A program made the translations under genes and the position numbers. A DNA stretch of 64,000 nucleotides. Source: Saccharopolyspora hirsuta (GTDB taxonomy: Bacteria; Actinomycetota; Actinomycetes; Mycobacteriales; Pseudonocardiaceae). The stretch is from the NCBI RefSeq assembly GCF_008630535.1, contig NZ_VWPH01000008.1:248001-312000 (forward strand), written 5' to 3'. Positions 9,932 through 18,885 of this stretch are shown one piece after another (the stretch's first letter is position 1; each line of letters begins with the position of its first letter). The notes under the pieces were generated by a model. It worked only from the letters and a program-made list of their open reading frames with translations. It did not search any database and was not told where the DNA came from.

Positions 9932-10867
9932 GTGAGCACCGCAGTCGACGTCCCCCGCAAGCGGCACGCTCGTCGGCCCGGTGAGCTGCTGAAGGCCTAC
10001 GTCGGTCTGATCAAGCCGAGGGTCATCGAGCTGCTGCTGGTGACCACCATCCCGGCGATGCTGCTGGCCGAGCGGGGCATCCCGTCGCCGTGGCTGGTGA
10101 TCGCCACGCTGATCGGCGGCACCATGGCCGCGGGCAGCGCGAACGCGCTGAACTGCGTGGCCGACGCCGACATCGACCAGGTGATGAAGCGCACCCGGGC
10201 GCGCCCGCTGGTGCGGCACACCGTGTCCAACCGGCACGCGCTGGTCTTCGGCATCGTGCTGGGCGTCGGCTCCTTCGCCTGGCTGTGGGCGACGGCGAAC
10301 CTGCTGGCCGCGGCGCTGGCGGTCGGCACGATCCTGTTCTACGTCTTCGTCTACACGCTGGTGCTCAAGCGCCGCACCGCGCAGAACATCGTCTGGGGCG
10401 GCGCGGCCGGGTGCATGCCGGTGGTGATCGGCTGGGCCGGGGTGACCGGCCGGGTGGACTGGCCCGCGCTGGTGATGTTCGGCGTGATCTTCTTCTGGAC
10501 GCCGCCGCACACCTGGTCGCTGGCCATGAAGTACAAGGACGACTACGAGCGGGCCGGGGTGCCGATGCTGCCGGTCGTCGCCGAGCCGACCTACGTCTCG
10601 CGCCAGATCGTGGCCTACACCTGGCTGATGGTGATCTGGACGCTGCTGCTGGTCCCGGCGACCGGCTGGCTCTACGCGGCCTTCGCGGTGCTGGCGGGCG
10701 CGTGGTTCCTGCTGCTGGCACACCGGCTGCACGCGGCGACCAAGCACGGCGAGAAGACCAAGCCGATGAAGCTGTTCCACATGTCCAACACGTACCTGAT
10801 GATCGTGTTCGTGGCGCTGGCGGTGGACTCCGCGCTGAGCCTGCCGGTGCTCGGCTGGCCGATGTAG
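9932..10867 (+). CDS. ctaB: Protoheme IX farnesyltransferase (heme O synthase)
   Basis: Integral membrane UbiA-family prenyltransferase that adds a farnesyl group to heme b, giving heme O for cytochrome oxidase. The 311-residue protein has about nine hydrophobic segments, the first Asp-rich motif [15 protein letters not shown] (with KRTRARPL following) and the second conserved loop [13 protein letters not shown]. The GTG at 9932 has no ribosome site but a -10 box just upstream, so translation is probably leaderless. The partner enzyme ctaA lies 3 kb away; ctaB next to tkt and qor is the mycobacterial order as well. Confidence 0.95.
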   Translation: MSTAVDVPRKRHARRPGELLKAYVGLIKPRVIELLLVTTIPAMLLAERGIPSPWLVIATLIGGTMAAGSANALNCVADADIDQVMKRTRARPLVRHTVSNRHALVFGIVLGVGSFAWLWATANLLAAALAVGTILFYVFVYTLVLKRRTAQNIVWGGAAGCMPVVIGWAGVTGRVDWPALVMFGVIFFWTPPHTWSLAMKYKDDYERAGVPMLPVVAEPTYVSRQIVAYTWLMVIWTLLLVPATGWLYAAFAVLAGAWFLLLAHRLHAATKHGEKTKPMKLFHMSNTYLMIVFVALAVDSALSLPVLGWPM

Positions 10868-10868
10868 A

Positions 10869-10897
10869 CCTGCCCCGGTCGCGCGGACCGGGGCAGG
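10869..10897. terminator. Bidirectional hairpin between ctaB and qor
   Basis: A perfect 12-bp GC-rich stem (10869-10880 with 10886-10897) and a 5-base loop lie between two convergent stops. Confidence 0.75.
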
Positions 10898-10905
10898 CGT
10901 GCCGG

Positions 10906-11874
10906 TCACGGCAGGAGCAGGAGCTTCGCGGTGGTGCGGCGGCCCTCCAGGTCCTCGTGGGCGCGGCGGGCCTCGGCCAGCGGGTAGGTGCCGCCGATGC
11001 GGATGTCGAGCACCCCGGTGGTGATCCAGTCGAACAGCTCACCGGCCCGCCAGTCCAGCTCGTCGCGGGTCAGGATGTGGTGCGCCAGGCTGGGGCGGGT
11101 CAGGAACACCGAACCGGCCGAGTTCAGCCGCTGCGGGTCCACCGGGGGCACCGGACCGCTGGCCGCGCCGAACAGCGCGAGCACGCCGCGCGGGCGCAGG
11201 CTGGCCAGGCTGGCGTCGAAGGTGGTCTTCCCGACGCCGTCGTAGACCACGTCCACGCCGCGGCCGTCGGTGAGGTCGGCGACCGTCGAGGCCACGTCCT
11301 CCTCGGTGTAGCGGATGATCTCGTCGGCCCCGGCCTCGCGGGCCAGCTTCTCCTTCTCCGCGGTGGACACGGTGCCGATGACGTTGCCGCCGCGGTGCTT
11401 GATCAGCTGCGTCAGCAGCAGGCCCATGCCACCGGCCGCGGCGTGCACCAGCGCGGTCTCGCCGGTGTGCACCGGGTGGGTCGAGGTGACCAGGTAGTGC
11501 GCGGTGAGGCCCTGCAGCAGCGCCGCGGCCGCGGTGCGGTCGTCGACCCCGTCCGGGACCCGGACCGCCTTGTCGGCGGGCACCAGCGCCCGCTCGGCGT
11601 AGCTGCCCGGCGTCATCGCCCAGGCGACCCGGTCGCCCACCGCGAACCCGGTCACGCCGTCGCCCACCGCGACGACCTCGCCCGCGCCCTCGGAACCGGG
11701 CGTGAACGGCACCTGCATCGAGTAGACGCCGCTGCGCTGGTAGGTGTCGATGAAGTTCACGCCGATCGCCGCGACCTCGACCAGCAGGTGGCCGGGCTGC
11801 GGTTCCGGCGCCTCGATCTCGGTGAGCTGCAGGACCTCGGGCCCGCCGTGCTCCGCTACCCGGATGGCTCGCAT
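10906..11874 (-). CDS. qor: NADPH:quinone reductase, zinc-independent alcohol dehydrogenase family
   Basis: Medium-chain dehydrogenase of the quinone oxidoreductase (QOR) group, 322 residues. The N-terminus MRAIRVAEHGGPEVLQL and the NFIDTYQRSGVY segment are typical of QOR. The nucleotide site is in HAAAGGMGLLLTQLIK (AAGGVG-type), and zinc-ligand cysteines are absent. The ATG at 11872-11874 has GGAG nearby; an upstream in-frame extension encodes low-complexity sequence antisense to the divergent gene. It matches the position of Rv1454c between ctaB and ctaA in M. tuberculosis. The physiological substrate cannot be read from sequence. Confidence 0.88.
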   Translation of the reverse strand: MRAIRVAEHGGPEVLQLTEIEAPEPQPGHLLVEVAAIGVNFIDTYQRSGVYSMQVPFTPGSEGAGEVVAVGDGVTGFAVGDRVAWAMTPGSYAERALVPADKAVRVPDGVDDRTAAAALLQGLTAHYLVTSTHPVHTGETALVHAAAGGMGLLLTQLIKHRGGNVIGTVSTAEKEKLAREAGADEIIRYTEEDVASTVADLTDGRGVDVVYDGVGKTTFDASLASLRPRGVLALFGAASGPVPPVDPQRLNSAGSVFLTRPSLAHHILTRDELDWRAGELFDWITTGVLDIRIGGTYPLAEARRAHEDLEGRRTTAKLLLLP

Positions 11875-11940
11875 GCTTGCTCCTTCGCTGTCGTACTCAT
11901 CTGCTGCAACCGGACCGCTCCGCCGGATCTTCCCCTGATC

Positions 11941-11946
11941 TAGGAT
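11941..11946 (+). promoter_or_regulatory. Probable -10 box (TAGGAT) of a leaderless transcript
   Basis: TAGGAT is followed after 7 bases by the ATG of the 102-residue gene, with no ribosome-binding site between. It fits the pattern seen at ctaB, ctaA and sufR. Confidence 0.45.
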
Positions 11947-11953
11947 TTCGGTC

Positions 11954-12262
11954 ATGACGGCTACCGAAGAGACCACCGCACCCGCGCCCAAGGCGATCGC
12001 GACGGCCGAGGCCTTCGTCGCCGCGCACGGCAAGTCCGCCCGGGCGGTCGTGGAGAACCTCGGACAGGTCGGCGCCCGCGTCGTGCTGATCGGGGAGGAC
12101 GGCCGCTTCGGCGACGTCATGGTCCCCGATGTCGCCACCGGGAACGCGCTGGTCGAGGCCGTCGAGGGGCTGTCCGCCCACGAGTGGGACGGGGAGACCG
12201 TCGCCGCGGTGCAGATCGGTGCCGCGCACCGCCGGAAGATGGCCGGTCCGCGCGCCCGCTGA
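11954..12262 (+). CDS. Small conserved actinobacterial protein of unknown function
   Basis: A 102-residue soluble protein with an Ala/Thr-rich N-terminus and a compact second half (ARVVLIGEDGRFGDVMVPD, then a C-terminal RRKMAGPRAR basic tail). Coding is supported by GC3 bias, the leaderless-type start at 11954 and its position divergent from qor. I do not recognise a domain or assign a function. Proteins of this size are common next to qor in related genomes, but that is recollection and not evidence of role. Confidence 0.65.
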   Translation: MTATEETTAPAPKAIATAEAFVAAHGKSARAVVENLGQVGARVVLIGEDGRFGDVMVPDVATGNALVEAVEGLSAHEWDGETVAAVQIGAAHRRKMAGPRAR

Positions 12263-12320
12263 GCCCTTCCCCCGACACGCCGGTAGGTGGTTGGTGGCGG
12301 CCTTCGCTGTGGTTTACCTT

Positions 12321-12336
12321 TTCAGCGAGGACTGAA
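12321..12336. promoter_or_regulatory. Short inverted repeat, possible operator of the GbsR/MarR-like gene
   Basis: TTCAG (12321-12325) and CTGAA (12332-12336) flank six bases, 20 bases before the start of the regulator gene. The size suits a winged-helix dimer and would allow autoregulation. Inference only. Confidence 0.3.
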
Positions 12337-12356
12337 CTCGATCACCTGGAGTCGTC

Positions 12357-12851
12357 GTGCCCGATTACGTGCAGCGCACCGACCGACCGGCCATGTCGGA
12401 GTGGATCGAGCAGATGGCGGCGCACTTCGAGGCCAGCGAGGGAATGCCGCTGATCGCCGGGCGGATCCTGGCGTTCCTGCTCGTCTGCGACCCGCCGGAG
12501 CGCACCGCCGCCGAGCTGTCCCTGGCGCTGGCCGCCAGCACCGGCTCGATCAGCACCAACGTGCGGCTGCTGATGCGGCTCGGGGTGGTCTCCAAGACGA
12601 CCCGGCAGGGCCGCGAAGCGGCGCTGTACCGGGTGGAGGAGGACCGCTGGCCGGAGCTGGTGCGCCACCGGATGCAGCGGGTCACCGGCCTGGAGGAGCT
12701 GACCGCGGCCGGGCTGCGCATGTTCAGCGGCCAGGGCGAGCGCGCCCGGCGCCTGCGCACGGTGCACGAGTTCTACCAGTGGCTGGCCGGTGAGATGCCC
12801 GAGCTCTGGCGCCGCTGGGAGCGCGAGGGCAAGCCCAATCTCCGCTTCTAG
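12357..12851 (+). CDS. GbsR/MarR-family transcriptional regulator
   Basis: A 164-residue winged-helix protein. The N-terminal helix (MSEWIEQMAAHFEASEGMPLIAGRILAFLLVCDPP) followed by TAAELSLALAASTGSISTNVRLL and a wing (SKTTRQGREAALYRV) is the GbsR-type arrangement. These regulators commonly control osmoprotectant or efflux genes; no such target is adjacent. Start GTG 12357 has CTGGAG upstream. The stop TAG shares bases with the ctaA stop on the other strand through a CTAG palindrome, so the two genes end on each other. Confidence 0.8.
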   Translation: MPDYVQRTDRPAMSEWIEQMAAHFEASEGMPLIAGRILAFLLVCDPPERTAAELSLALAASTGSISTNVRLLMRLGVVSKTTRQGREAALYRVEEDRWPELVRHRMQRVTGLEELTAAGLRMFSGQGERARRLRTVHEFYQWLAGEMPELWRRWEREGKPNLRF

Positions 12852-13798
12852 ACCGCGGCGGGCTCGGCGGCCTTGACCTCGGTCGGCTCGGGCAGCGCGC
12901 CGCGGTAGCGGGACTCGCCCCACAGCAGGGCGGTGATGATGATCACCAGCGTCGCCGCGGCCATGTGCAGCACGACCATCGCCTCCGGCACGCCGAGGTA
13001 GTACTGGACCGACCCGATCGCGCCCTGGACCAGCACCATCGCGCAGGCCGAGGCGTAGGTCTTCAGCAGCGCCTTGGTGGGGCGGGCGCTGCGCAGCCAC
13101 ACGCCGAAGATCGCCAGCAGCAGCACGTAGGCCATCACCAGCAGGCCGTGCACCTGGACCAGGGTGTGCACCGGCAGGTCGAGCCGCGGGGTGTCCGGGT
13201 CACCGGCGTGCGGGCCCGCCGCGGTCACCAGGGTGCCGGCGATCAGCACCGCCGCGGTCACCGCGACCAGCGCGACCAGCAGCCTGCGCATCGGGGTCGG
13301 CACCACGCCGACCGGCTCGCGGTCGCCCTCCTTGGTGGCCTTGTAGAGGATCGCGGCCAGCCAGATCAGCACCGCCGAGGCCATGAAGTGCACGGAGACG
13401 CTCCACCAGGCCAGGTCCACGAGCACCGTCATGCCGCCGATGATCGCCTGCGCGACCACGCCCAGCGGCATGATCAGCGCGAGCCGGACCAGCCGCTTGC
13501 GCCGCGGGCGGCAGCGCAGCGCGGCCACGAAGCAGGCCAGCGCGACGAAGCCGATCACCCCGGTCAGCAGCCGGTTGCCGAACTCGATCACCTGGTGCAG
13601 CGTCGCCACCTCGGGGTGCTCGACGGGCACCATGCTGCCGGGGAAGCACTGCGGCCAGGTCGGGCAGCCGAGCCCGGACCCGGTCACGCGCACCGTCACG
13701 CCGGTCACCGAGATCAGCGCCTGCATCACCAGCACCGCGAGGGCCAGCACGCGCACGACGCGCGGGGACGGGCGGGAGATCCAAGTAGGAAGCGGCAC
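12848..13798 (-). CDS. ctaA: Heme A synthase (COX15/CtaA family)
   Basis: Membrane enzyme converting heme O to heme A for the aa3 oxidase. The 316-residue protein has eight hydrophobic helices with the heme-ligand histidines in LHQVIEFGNRLLTG, SVHFMASAV, LVQVHGLLVMAY and VLHMAAATLV, and a Cys pair in GLGCPTWPQC in the first external loop. The GTG at 13796-13798 is preferred: TACCAT lies six bases upstream, and the region further upstream encodes low-complexity sequence. It works with ctaB, 3 kb away on the other strand. Confidence 0.93.
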   Translation of the reverse strand: MPLPTWISRPSPRVVRVLALAVLVMQALISVTGVTVRVTGSGLGCPTWPQCFPGSMVPVEHPEVATLHQVIEFGNRLLTGVIGFVALACFVAALRCRPRRKRLVRLALIMPLGVVAQAIIGGMTVLVDLAWWSVSVHFMASAVLIWLAAILYKATKEGDREPVGVVPTPMRRLLVALVAVTAAVLIAGTLVTAAGPHAGDPDTPRLDLPVHTLVQVHGLLVMAYVLLLAIFGVWLRSARPTKALLKTYASACAMVLVQGAIGSVQYYLGVPEAMVVLHMAAATLVIIITALLWGESRYRGALPEPTEVKAAEPAAV

Positions 13799-13804
13799 GG
13801 TCCG

Positions 13805-13810
13805 ATGGTA
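13805..13810 (-). promoter_or_regulatory. Probable -10 box (TACCAT) of leaderless ctaA
   Basis: On the minus strand TACCAT is followed after 6 bases by the ctaA GTG, with no ribosome-binding site between. Confidence 0.45.
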
Positions 13811-13847
13811 GCCGCGGCCCGGAACCCGCCCGTCCGCAGGCCTTGGC

Positions 13848-14693
13848 TCAGCCGCGCCCGAACAGCTCGCGCGGAACCGCACCGGCCTTCAGCAGCACGC
13901 GGGTCAGCTCGCGGCCCCTGTCGATCAGCGCTTCCACCTTGGACTCGCCCAGCGCGCGCCACGGGGCCATCGACATCGCGTCGGTCTCGGCCTCGATCTC
14001 CTCGCGCAGCGCGAGGCCCGCCTGGCTGGTCCCGCCGTCATCGCCGATGAGGCCGCGCTCGCGCAGCTCCTGCTCGGCCTCGGCCCACTGCGACTCGCTC
14101 CACTCGCGCAGCTCCCGCGCCGCCGACGGCTTGAAGCCCTCGCCGGTCGAGCTGTGCAGCACCAGCGCCTGCACGCCGTTGAGCTCGGCGCGCTGCAGCG
14201 CCGCGATGTGCGCGTCGCCGCGGAACTCGCGCAGCAGGGTGGTGGCGTGCCAGAGCTGGAGGTGCGGTTCGTCCGGCCAGTCCAGGTCGGCGTGCGCGGC
14301 GTAGAGCGGCTTGCCCTCCGGGCGGCACGCCCGGCTGGCCTCGCGGGCCAGCTCGGCCGCTTCGGCGATCGCCGGGGAGTCGACCTCGCCGAGCATCCGG
14401 CGCAGCGCCGCGTCGGCGGCGCGCAAGCGGGCGTCGAGCACCGCGCTCGGGGAGGCGATCGACCAGGCGCGCGGGATGTGCTTGGCGACCGACTCGGGGT
14501 TGAAGTTGTAGAAGGTCGCCGCCACCGCACCGGCACCGACCGGCCCCATCGCGGCGGACCGGCCCGCGTAGTAGGACATACGGCCCCGCTCGAGGCCGAG
14601 CTCGGCGAAGCCGTCGGCGGCCTCCGGGGCGAAGTAGATCATCGAATGGATGACTTCCAGGGCGCTCTTGGCCCGGCGGGCGATCTCCGTCAT
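13848..14693 (-). CDS. SCO6745-like conserved protein
   Basis: A 281-residue soluble alpha-helical protein beginning MTEIARRAKSALEVIHSMIYFAPEA, which I recognise as the N-terminus of an uncharacterised actinobacterial family (SCO6745 type). It contains NFNPESVAKHIPRAW near residue 65 and WPDEPHLQLWHATTLLREFRGDAH in the middle, both typical of the family. The ATG at 14691-14693 is preferred over the GTG nine bases upstream because TAGGGT lies 7 bases before the ATG. No catalytic motif is identified. It lies between ctaA and the ABC exporter. Confidence 0.75.
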   Translation of the reverse strand: MTEIARRAKSALEVIHSMIYFAPEAADGFAELGLERGRMSYYAGRSAAMGPVGAGAVAATFYNFNPESVAKHIPRAWSIASPSAVLDARLRAADAALRRMLGEVDSPAIAEAAELAREASRACRPEGKPLYAAHADLDWPDEPHLQLWHATTLLREFRGDAHIAALQRAELNGVQALVLHSSTGEGFKPSAARELREWSESQWAEAEQELRERGLIGDDGGTSQAGLALREEIEAETDAMSMAPWRALGESKVEALIDRGRELTRVLLKAGAVPRELFGRG

Positions 14694-14700
14694 GGCCCAC

Positions 14701-14706
14701 ACCCTA
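14701..14706 (-). promoter_or_regulatory. Probable -10 box (TAGGGT)
   Basis: On the minus strand TAGGGT precedes the ATG of the SCO6745-like gene by 7 bases. This supports that start and leaderless expression. Confidence 0.45.
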
Positions 14707-14734
14707 GAACCGAGTGGTGGGTGCCGTCACCGCC

Positions 14735-15544
14735 TCAGGTCAGGCGAGTGGTGCGCACCGCCACCGCGCCGCACACCGCGCCCCAGGCCAGGAGCACGAC
14801 GACCGGCTGCACGCCCGGCAGCGAGCCGTTGACCAGCACGGCGTCCAGAGCAGCGGACAGCGCGCCGGACGGCAGGAACCCGGCCAGCGCGCCCAGCGGC
14901 CCGGGCAGATCGGCCGCGGGCAGCGCCAGGCCACCGGCCAGCAGCAGCACGAACCAGATCGCGTTGGCCAGCGCCAGCACGATCTCGGCCCGCAGCGCGC
15001 CGCCGACCAGCACCCCGGCCGCGCCGAAGGCCAGCGTGCCCAGCACCAGCAGCGGGACAGCGGGCAGCAGCCCGGAGAGCTCCGGCGACCACCCCAGCAG
15101 CACCGCGGCCACCCCCAGCACGACCGCCTGCAACGCCACCACCAGCAGCGTCGCCAGCACTCGGCCGGAGATGAGCGTCCAGCGCGGCAGCGCCGTCGCG
15201 GACAAGCGCTTGAGCACGCCGTAGCGGCGGTCGAAGCCCAGCGCGATGGCCTGCCCGGTGAACGCCGTGGACATCACCGCCAGCGCCAGGATGCGCGGCA
15301 TCACCGAGTTCACCCGCGGCTCCGGCAGGTCGCCGATGTGCAAGGTGCTCAGGCCGATCAGCAGCGCCAGCGGGATGATCAGCGTGAGCAGCGCCTGCTC
15401 GCCGTGCCGGATGATCAGCAGCGCCTCGACCCGGGTCTGCGCCAGCAGCATCCGCAGCGGACGGCCCCGGCCCGGGGCGGGCGCGAAGGTCCCGGCCGGG
15501 AACTGGGTGCCGAGCTGGGGGGCGGCGTTGGCCTCGGCGTTCAC
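14735..15544 (-). CDS. ABC exporter permease (ABC-2 type)
   Basis: A 269-residue integral membrane protein with about six hydrophobic segments in ABC-2 arrangement, including the FDRRYGVLKRLSATALPRW loop typical of drug or lipid exporter permeases. The GTG start (15542-15544) overlaps the ATPase stop as GTGA with GGGAG upstream, so the two subunits are made together. The position matches Rv1457c next to Rv1458c in mycobacteria. The substrate is unknown; a role in resistance or envelope export is only a guess. Confidence 0.9.
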   Translation of the reverse strand: MNAEANAAPQLGTQFPAGTFAPAPGRGRPLRMLLAQTRVEALLIIRHGEQALLTLIIPLALLIGLSTLHIGDLPEPRVNSVMPRILALAVMSTAFTGQAIALGFDRRYGVLKRLSATALPRWTLISGRVLATLLVVALQAVVLGVAAVLLGWSPELSGLLPAVPLLVLGTLAFGAAGVLVGGALRAEIVLALANAIWFVLLLAGGLALPAADLPGPLGALAGFLPSGALSAALDAVLVNGSLPGVQPVVVLLAWGAVCGAVAVRTTRLT

Positions 15545-16476
15545 GATCGCAGCTCCCGTCCGGTCAGCTCCAGGAAGACGTCCTCCAGGCTGCGGCGGCT
15601 CACCCGCAGCTCCTGCGCCAGCACCCCGTGCTGCGCGCACCAGGCGGTCACCGTGGACACCACCTGCGGGTCGACCACCCCGCGCACCACGTAGTCGCCC
15701 GGCCGCAGCTCGCTGGCCTGGCAGTCCTCCGGCAGCGCGGCCAGCAGCAGGTTCAGGTCCAGCCCGGTCTGGGAGCGGAACCGCAGCTCCTGCTTGCCGT
15801 CCTCGGGCTCGGTCAGCTCCGCGGCGGTGCCGTCGGCGACCGCGCGACCGTGGTCCACGATCACCACCCGGTCGGCCAGCGCCTCGGCCTCGTCCATCAG
15901 GTGCGTGGTGAGCAGCACGCTGACCCCGTCGCGGCGCAGCGCGCCCACCAGGTCCCAGACCAGCCGCCGCGCCTGCGGGTCCATGCCCGCGGTGGGCTCG
16001 TCGAGGAACACCAGCTCCGGGCGCCCGACCAGCGCGCACGCCAGCGACAGCCGCTGCTGCTGGCCGCCGGAGAGCCGCTTGTACGGGGTGCGGCGGGCGT
16101 TGGCGAGCCCGAGCACGTCCAGCAGCCAGGCCGGGTCCAGCGGGTCGGCGGCGCAGGCCGCGACCAGGTCCAGCATCTCGTCGGCCCGCACCCCGGGGTA
16201 GGCGCCGCCGCCCTGCGGCATCACGCCGATCCGCGGCCGCAGCGCCTCGGACTGGGTGTGCGGGTCCAGGCCGAGCACGCGGACCTCGCCGGAGTCGGGG
16301 CGCTGGAAGCCCTCGCAGATCTCCACCGTCGTCGTCTTGCCCGCGCCGTTCGGCCCGAGCAGCGCCAGGACGCTGCCGCGCGGCAGGCACAGATCGAGGC
16401 CAGCCACGGCGACGGTGTCGCCGAAGCGCTTCTTCAGCCCGCGCAGCTGGACGGCCGGACCATCGGCGTTGCTCAC
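15541..16476 (-). CDS. ABC exporter ATP-binding protein
   Basis: A 311-residue ATPase with Walker A GPNGAGKTTTVE, signature LSGGQQQRLSLACAL, Walker B LVFLDEPTAGMDP and H-loop TTHLMDEAE. The C-terminal 80 residues are the extra domain seen in DrrA/CcmA-like exporters and end with SLEDVFLELTGREL. The GTG at 16474-16476 follows the mannosyltransferase stop by 11 bases. TAGGCT upstream (16485-16490) could serve as an internal -10 box, and it includes that stop codon. It pairs with the overlapping permease gene. Confidence 0.92.
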   Translation of the reverse strand: MSNADGPAVQLRGLKKRFGDTVAVAGLDLCLPRGSVLALLGPNGAGKTTTVEICEGFQRPDSGEVRVLGLDPHTQSEALRPRIGVMPQGGGAYPGVRADEMLDLVAACAADPLDPAWLLDVLGLANARRTPYKRLSGGQQQRLSLACALVGRPELVFLDEPTAGMDPQARRLVWDLVGALRRDGVSVLLTTHLMDEAEALADRVVIVDHGRAVADGTAAELTEPEDGKQELRFRSQTGLDLNLLLAALPEDCQASELRPGDYVVRGVVDPQVVSTVTAWCAQHGVLAQELRVSRRSLEDVFLELTGRELRS

Positions 16477-16487
16477 GAAATCCAAGC

Positions 16488-18044
16488 CTATTGCGTGACC
16501 GGCCGAACACCGCCGCGGGTGGGCAGCAACCGCGGCACCTTGCCGCGCACCAGCCACAGCGTGATCGCGAAGGCGATCACCGCGGCGATCACCGCCAGCG
16601 GGATCTGGTAGGCCCGCAGCGGGAAGCCCGCCCCGGTCGGCGGCACGAACAGCGACACCGCGGCGCAGATCACCGCGGCGGTGACCCGGAACCGGTTGTT
16701 GTTGGTCGCCAGCGCCAGCGGCACCACCGACCACAGCAGGTACCAGGGCCACAGCACCGGCACCGCCAGCGCCAGCGTCAGGTAGGTGATGCCCAGCCCG
16801 GCCAGCGGCTCGATGCGGCCGCGGAAGGACAACCACAGCATCCGCAGGCACACCACCGCGACCAGCAGATAGCCGATGATCTTGGTGATCACCAGCATCG
16901 CGTCGGTCTGGTTGCCCAGCCCCAGCAGGGTGCTCAGCCCGCCGCCGGTCATGCCGAACGCGGTCAGCGGCGCCATGAACGTCTTGACCCGGTTGGGCAC
17001 GTCGAAGGTGTCGATCCAGCCCAGCCCCCAGCCGCTGGCGACCGTGATCACCGTCATGGTGGCCAGGAACACCGCGGTCAGCAGCGCGGCCACCTTGACC
17101 AGGTCCCGGAACCGGCCGCCCCGGCGCAGCGCCAGGTAGATGCCGAAGAAGCCGAGCGCGATCCAGCCCGGCGGCTTGATCGCCCCGGCCACGCTCAGCA
17201 GCACTCCGGCGGCGATGGTGCCCGGCACCGTCTGGTACCGCAGGCCCAGCTCGATCGCCGCCAGCATGATGCCGACCATCAGCGCCTCGTTGTGCATGCC
17301 GCTGACCACGTGGAACAGCACGATCGGGTTGGCCGCGCCGAGCCACAGCGCGGCCGCCGGGTGCACGCCGCAGCGCCGCGCCAGCCGCGGGATCGCCCAG
17401 ATCGCCAGCGCCAGACCGCACAGCATCACCGCGCGCCACACCAGCACCCCGAACACCACGTTGTCGCCGACGATCCGGGAGATCACCTGCCCGAACATCA
17501 GGAACAGCGGGCCGTACGGGGACGGGGTGTCGCGCCAGATGTTGGGCACGTTCGCGGTGAACGGGTGGTCCACGCCCAGCGCGGCGGCCGAGCCCAGCAC
17601 GTACGGGTTGAAGCCGCGCGCGGCGACCTCGCTCTGCGCCAGGTAGCTGTACATGTCGGTGCTGAACAGCGGCGGCGCCAGCGCCAGCGGCAGCGCCCAC
17701 ATCGCCAGCGTGCGGGCCAGCTGGGTGACCGACAGCATCCGGCCGCGGCCCGGCCAGCACAGGCGGCCCAGCCACAGCCAGGCGATCACGATCATCAGGA
17801 TGCCCAGCCAGCAGCAGGCCATCGCCACCGTCGGCACCCGGACCGGCAGGCCGATCAGCCGCGCCCCGGACAGCGGGTTGTCCACCGGGGCCGCCCCGGC
17901 GCCGATCGAGCCGACCGCGAGCACCAGCGAGCCGGTGGTGCCGAACCGGCGGACCACGTCGAGCTGTCGCCGCTCCGCGCGGTCGAGAGGCTCGGCCGCC
18001 TCTTCGGTCACTGGTCGTCTGCTGGTCGCTTCGCCTGCCGCCAC
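16488..18044 (-). CDS. mptB: MptB-like polyprenol-phosphate-mannose alpha-mannosyltransferase
   Basis: A 518-residue GT-C glycosyltransferase with about 13 membrane helices. The first large loop holds the acidic motif FSTDMYSYLAQSEVAARGFNPY; the DxY-type aspartate after a helix is the GT-C hallmark. A second loop holds RDTPSPYGPLF. In mycobacteria and corynebacteria MptB extends the alpha-1,6-mannan core of lipomannan using polyprenyl-phosphomannose on the outer face of the membrane. Location next to sufR (compare Rv1459c beside Rv1460) supports the assignment. The start GTG 18042-18044 has TACGCT 8 bases upstream. Confidence 0.82.
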   Translation of the reverse strand: MAAGEATSRRPVTEEAAEPLDRAERRQLDVVRRFGTTGSLVLAVGSIGAGAAPVDNPLSGARLIGLPVRVPTVAMACCWLGILMIVIAWLWLGRLCWPGRGRMLSVTQLARTLAMWALPLALAPPLFSTDMYSYLAQSEVAARGFNPYVLGSAAALGVDHPFTANVPNIWRDTPSPYGPLFLMFGQVISRIVGDNVVFGVLVWRAVMLCGLALAIWAIPRLARRCGVHPAAALWLGAANPIVLFHVVSGMHNEALMVGIMLAAIELGLRYQTVPGTIAAGVLLSVAGAIKPPGWIALGFFGIYLALRRGGRFRDLVKVAALLTAVFLATMTVITVASGWGLGWIDTFDVPNRVKTFMAPLTAFGMTGGGLSTLLGLGNQTDAMLVITKIIGYLLVAVVCLRMLWLSFRGRIEPLAGLGITYLTLALAVPVLWPWYLLWSVVPLALATNNNRFRVTAAVICAAVSLFVPPTGAGFPLRAYQIPLAVIAAVIAFAITLWLVRGKVPRLLPTRGGVRPVTQ

Positions 18045-18052
18045 GACGACGA

Positions 18053-18122
18053 AGCGTAATCGCGTGAGTCAGCTCACGGGCGCGCCCCGCGTTCTGGTGT
18101 CCCGGGTCGAAATAGGTAACAT
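18053..18122. promoter_or_regulatory. Divergent promoter region of mptB and sufR with a central inverted repeat
   Basis: TACGCT (complement of 18053-18058) faces mptB and TAACAT (18117-18122) faces sufR; each is 7-8 bases from its start codon. Between them GTGAG (18064-18068) and CTCAC (18073-18077) form an inverted repeat with a 4-base centre that could bind SufR or another dimeric regulator. The operator role is inference. Confidence 0.45.
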
Positions 18123-18129
18123 TCGTGTT

Positions 18130-18885
18130 GTGAAAAACGTCGGGACGTCAACCGCTGCGGCGGCCGAGCCGGGCCAGGCCGCCCAGCAAGGCACGCACGG
18201 CGATGGGCGCACCCGGCACACGGTTGCGCGGTTGCTGCTGGAACGGGGACCGATCACCGCAGCGGCGGTGGCCGAGGAACTCGGGCTGAGCCCCACCGCG
18301 GTGCGCCGGCACCTCGACGTGCTGGTCGCCGAAGGTGAGGCCTACACCCGGGAGTCCTCCCCGCGGAGCCGTCGTGGTCGCGGCCGACCCGCCAAGCTCT
18401 TCCTGCTCACCGAGGTGGGACGGGCGCGGTTCGGACACGCCTACGACGACTTGGCGGTGGCGGCGCTGCGGTTCATCGCCGAGCACGACGGCGAGCAGGC
18501 GGTGCGCGAGTTCGCCGAGCGACGGATGGCCGCCCTGGTGGCCAACCACCGCGAGGCGCTGGCCGCCGCGAGCAGCCCGGCCGAACGCGCGGAGGCCCTT
18601 GCCGACGCGCTCACCAGGGAGGGCTACGCTGCCTCGACGCGAAGCGTCGGAAGCGGCGAGCAGCTCTGCCAGCACCACTGCCCGGTGGCGCACGTCGCTG
18701 CGGACTTCCCGCAGCTGTGCGAGGCCGAGACAGCGGCCTTCGCCGAAGTCCTCGGCACCCACGTGCAGCGGTTGGCCACCATCGCGAACGGCGATTCGGT
18801 CTGCACCACGCACGTGCCGACCACGCGGTTCGCGGATCCCGACCCGAACACCGCCCCGATTCCTGATGGAGGGGAGCCCGTATGA
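18130..18885 (+). CDS. sufR: SufR, iron-sulfur cluster-sensing transcriptional repressor of the suf operon
   Basis: A 251-residue ArsR/DeoR-like winged-helix protein. The HTH lies at about residues 32-66 ([21 protein letters not shown]), and a basic wing [11 protein letters not shown] follows. Cys180, Cys184, Cys197 and Cys225 form the C-terminal cluster-binding set of SufR. SufR holding a cluster represses the operon and releases it on iron or oxidative stress (known from cyanobacteria and mycobacteria). The start GTG 18130 has TAACAT 7 bases upstream, so it is probably leaderless. The stop overlaps the sufB ATG, placing it first in the operon it controls. Confidence 0.93.
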   Translation: MKNVGTSTAAAAEPGQAAQQGTHGDGRTRHTVARLLLERGPITAAAVAEELGLSPTAVRRHLDVLVAEGEAYTRESSPRSRRGRGRPAKLFLLTEVGRARFGHAYDDLAVAALRFIAEHDGEQAVREFAERRMAALVANHREALAAASSPAERAEALADALTREGYAASTRSVGSGEQLCQHHCPVAHVAADFPQLCEAETAAFAEVLGTHVQRLATIANGDSVCTTHVPTTRFADPDPNTAPIPDGGEPV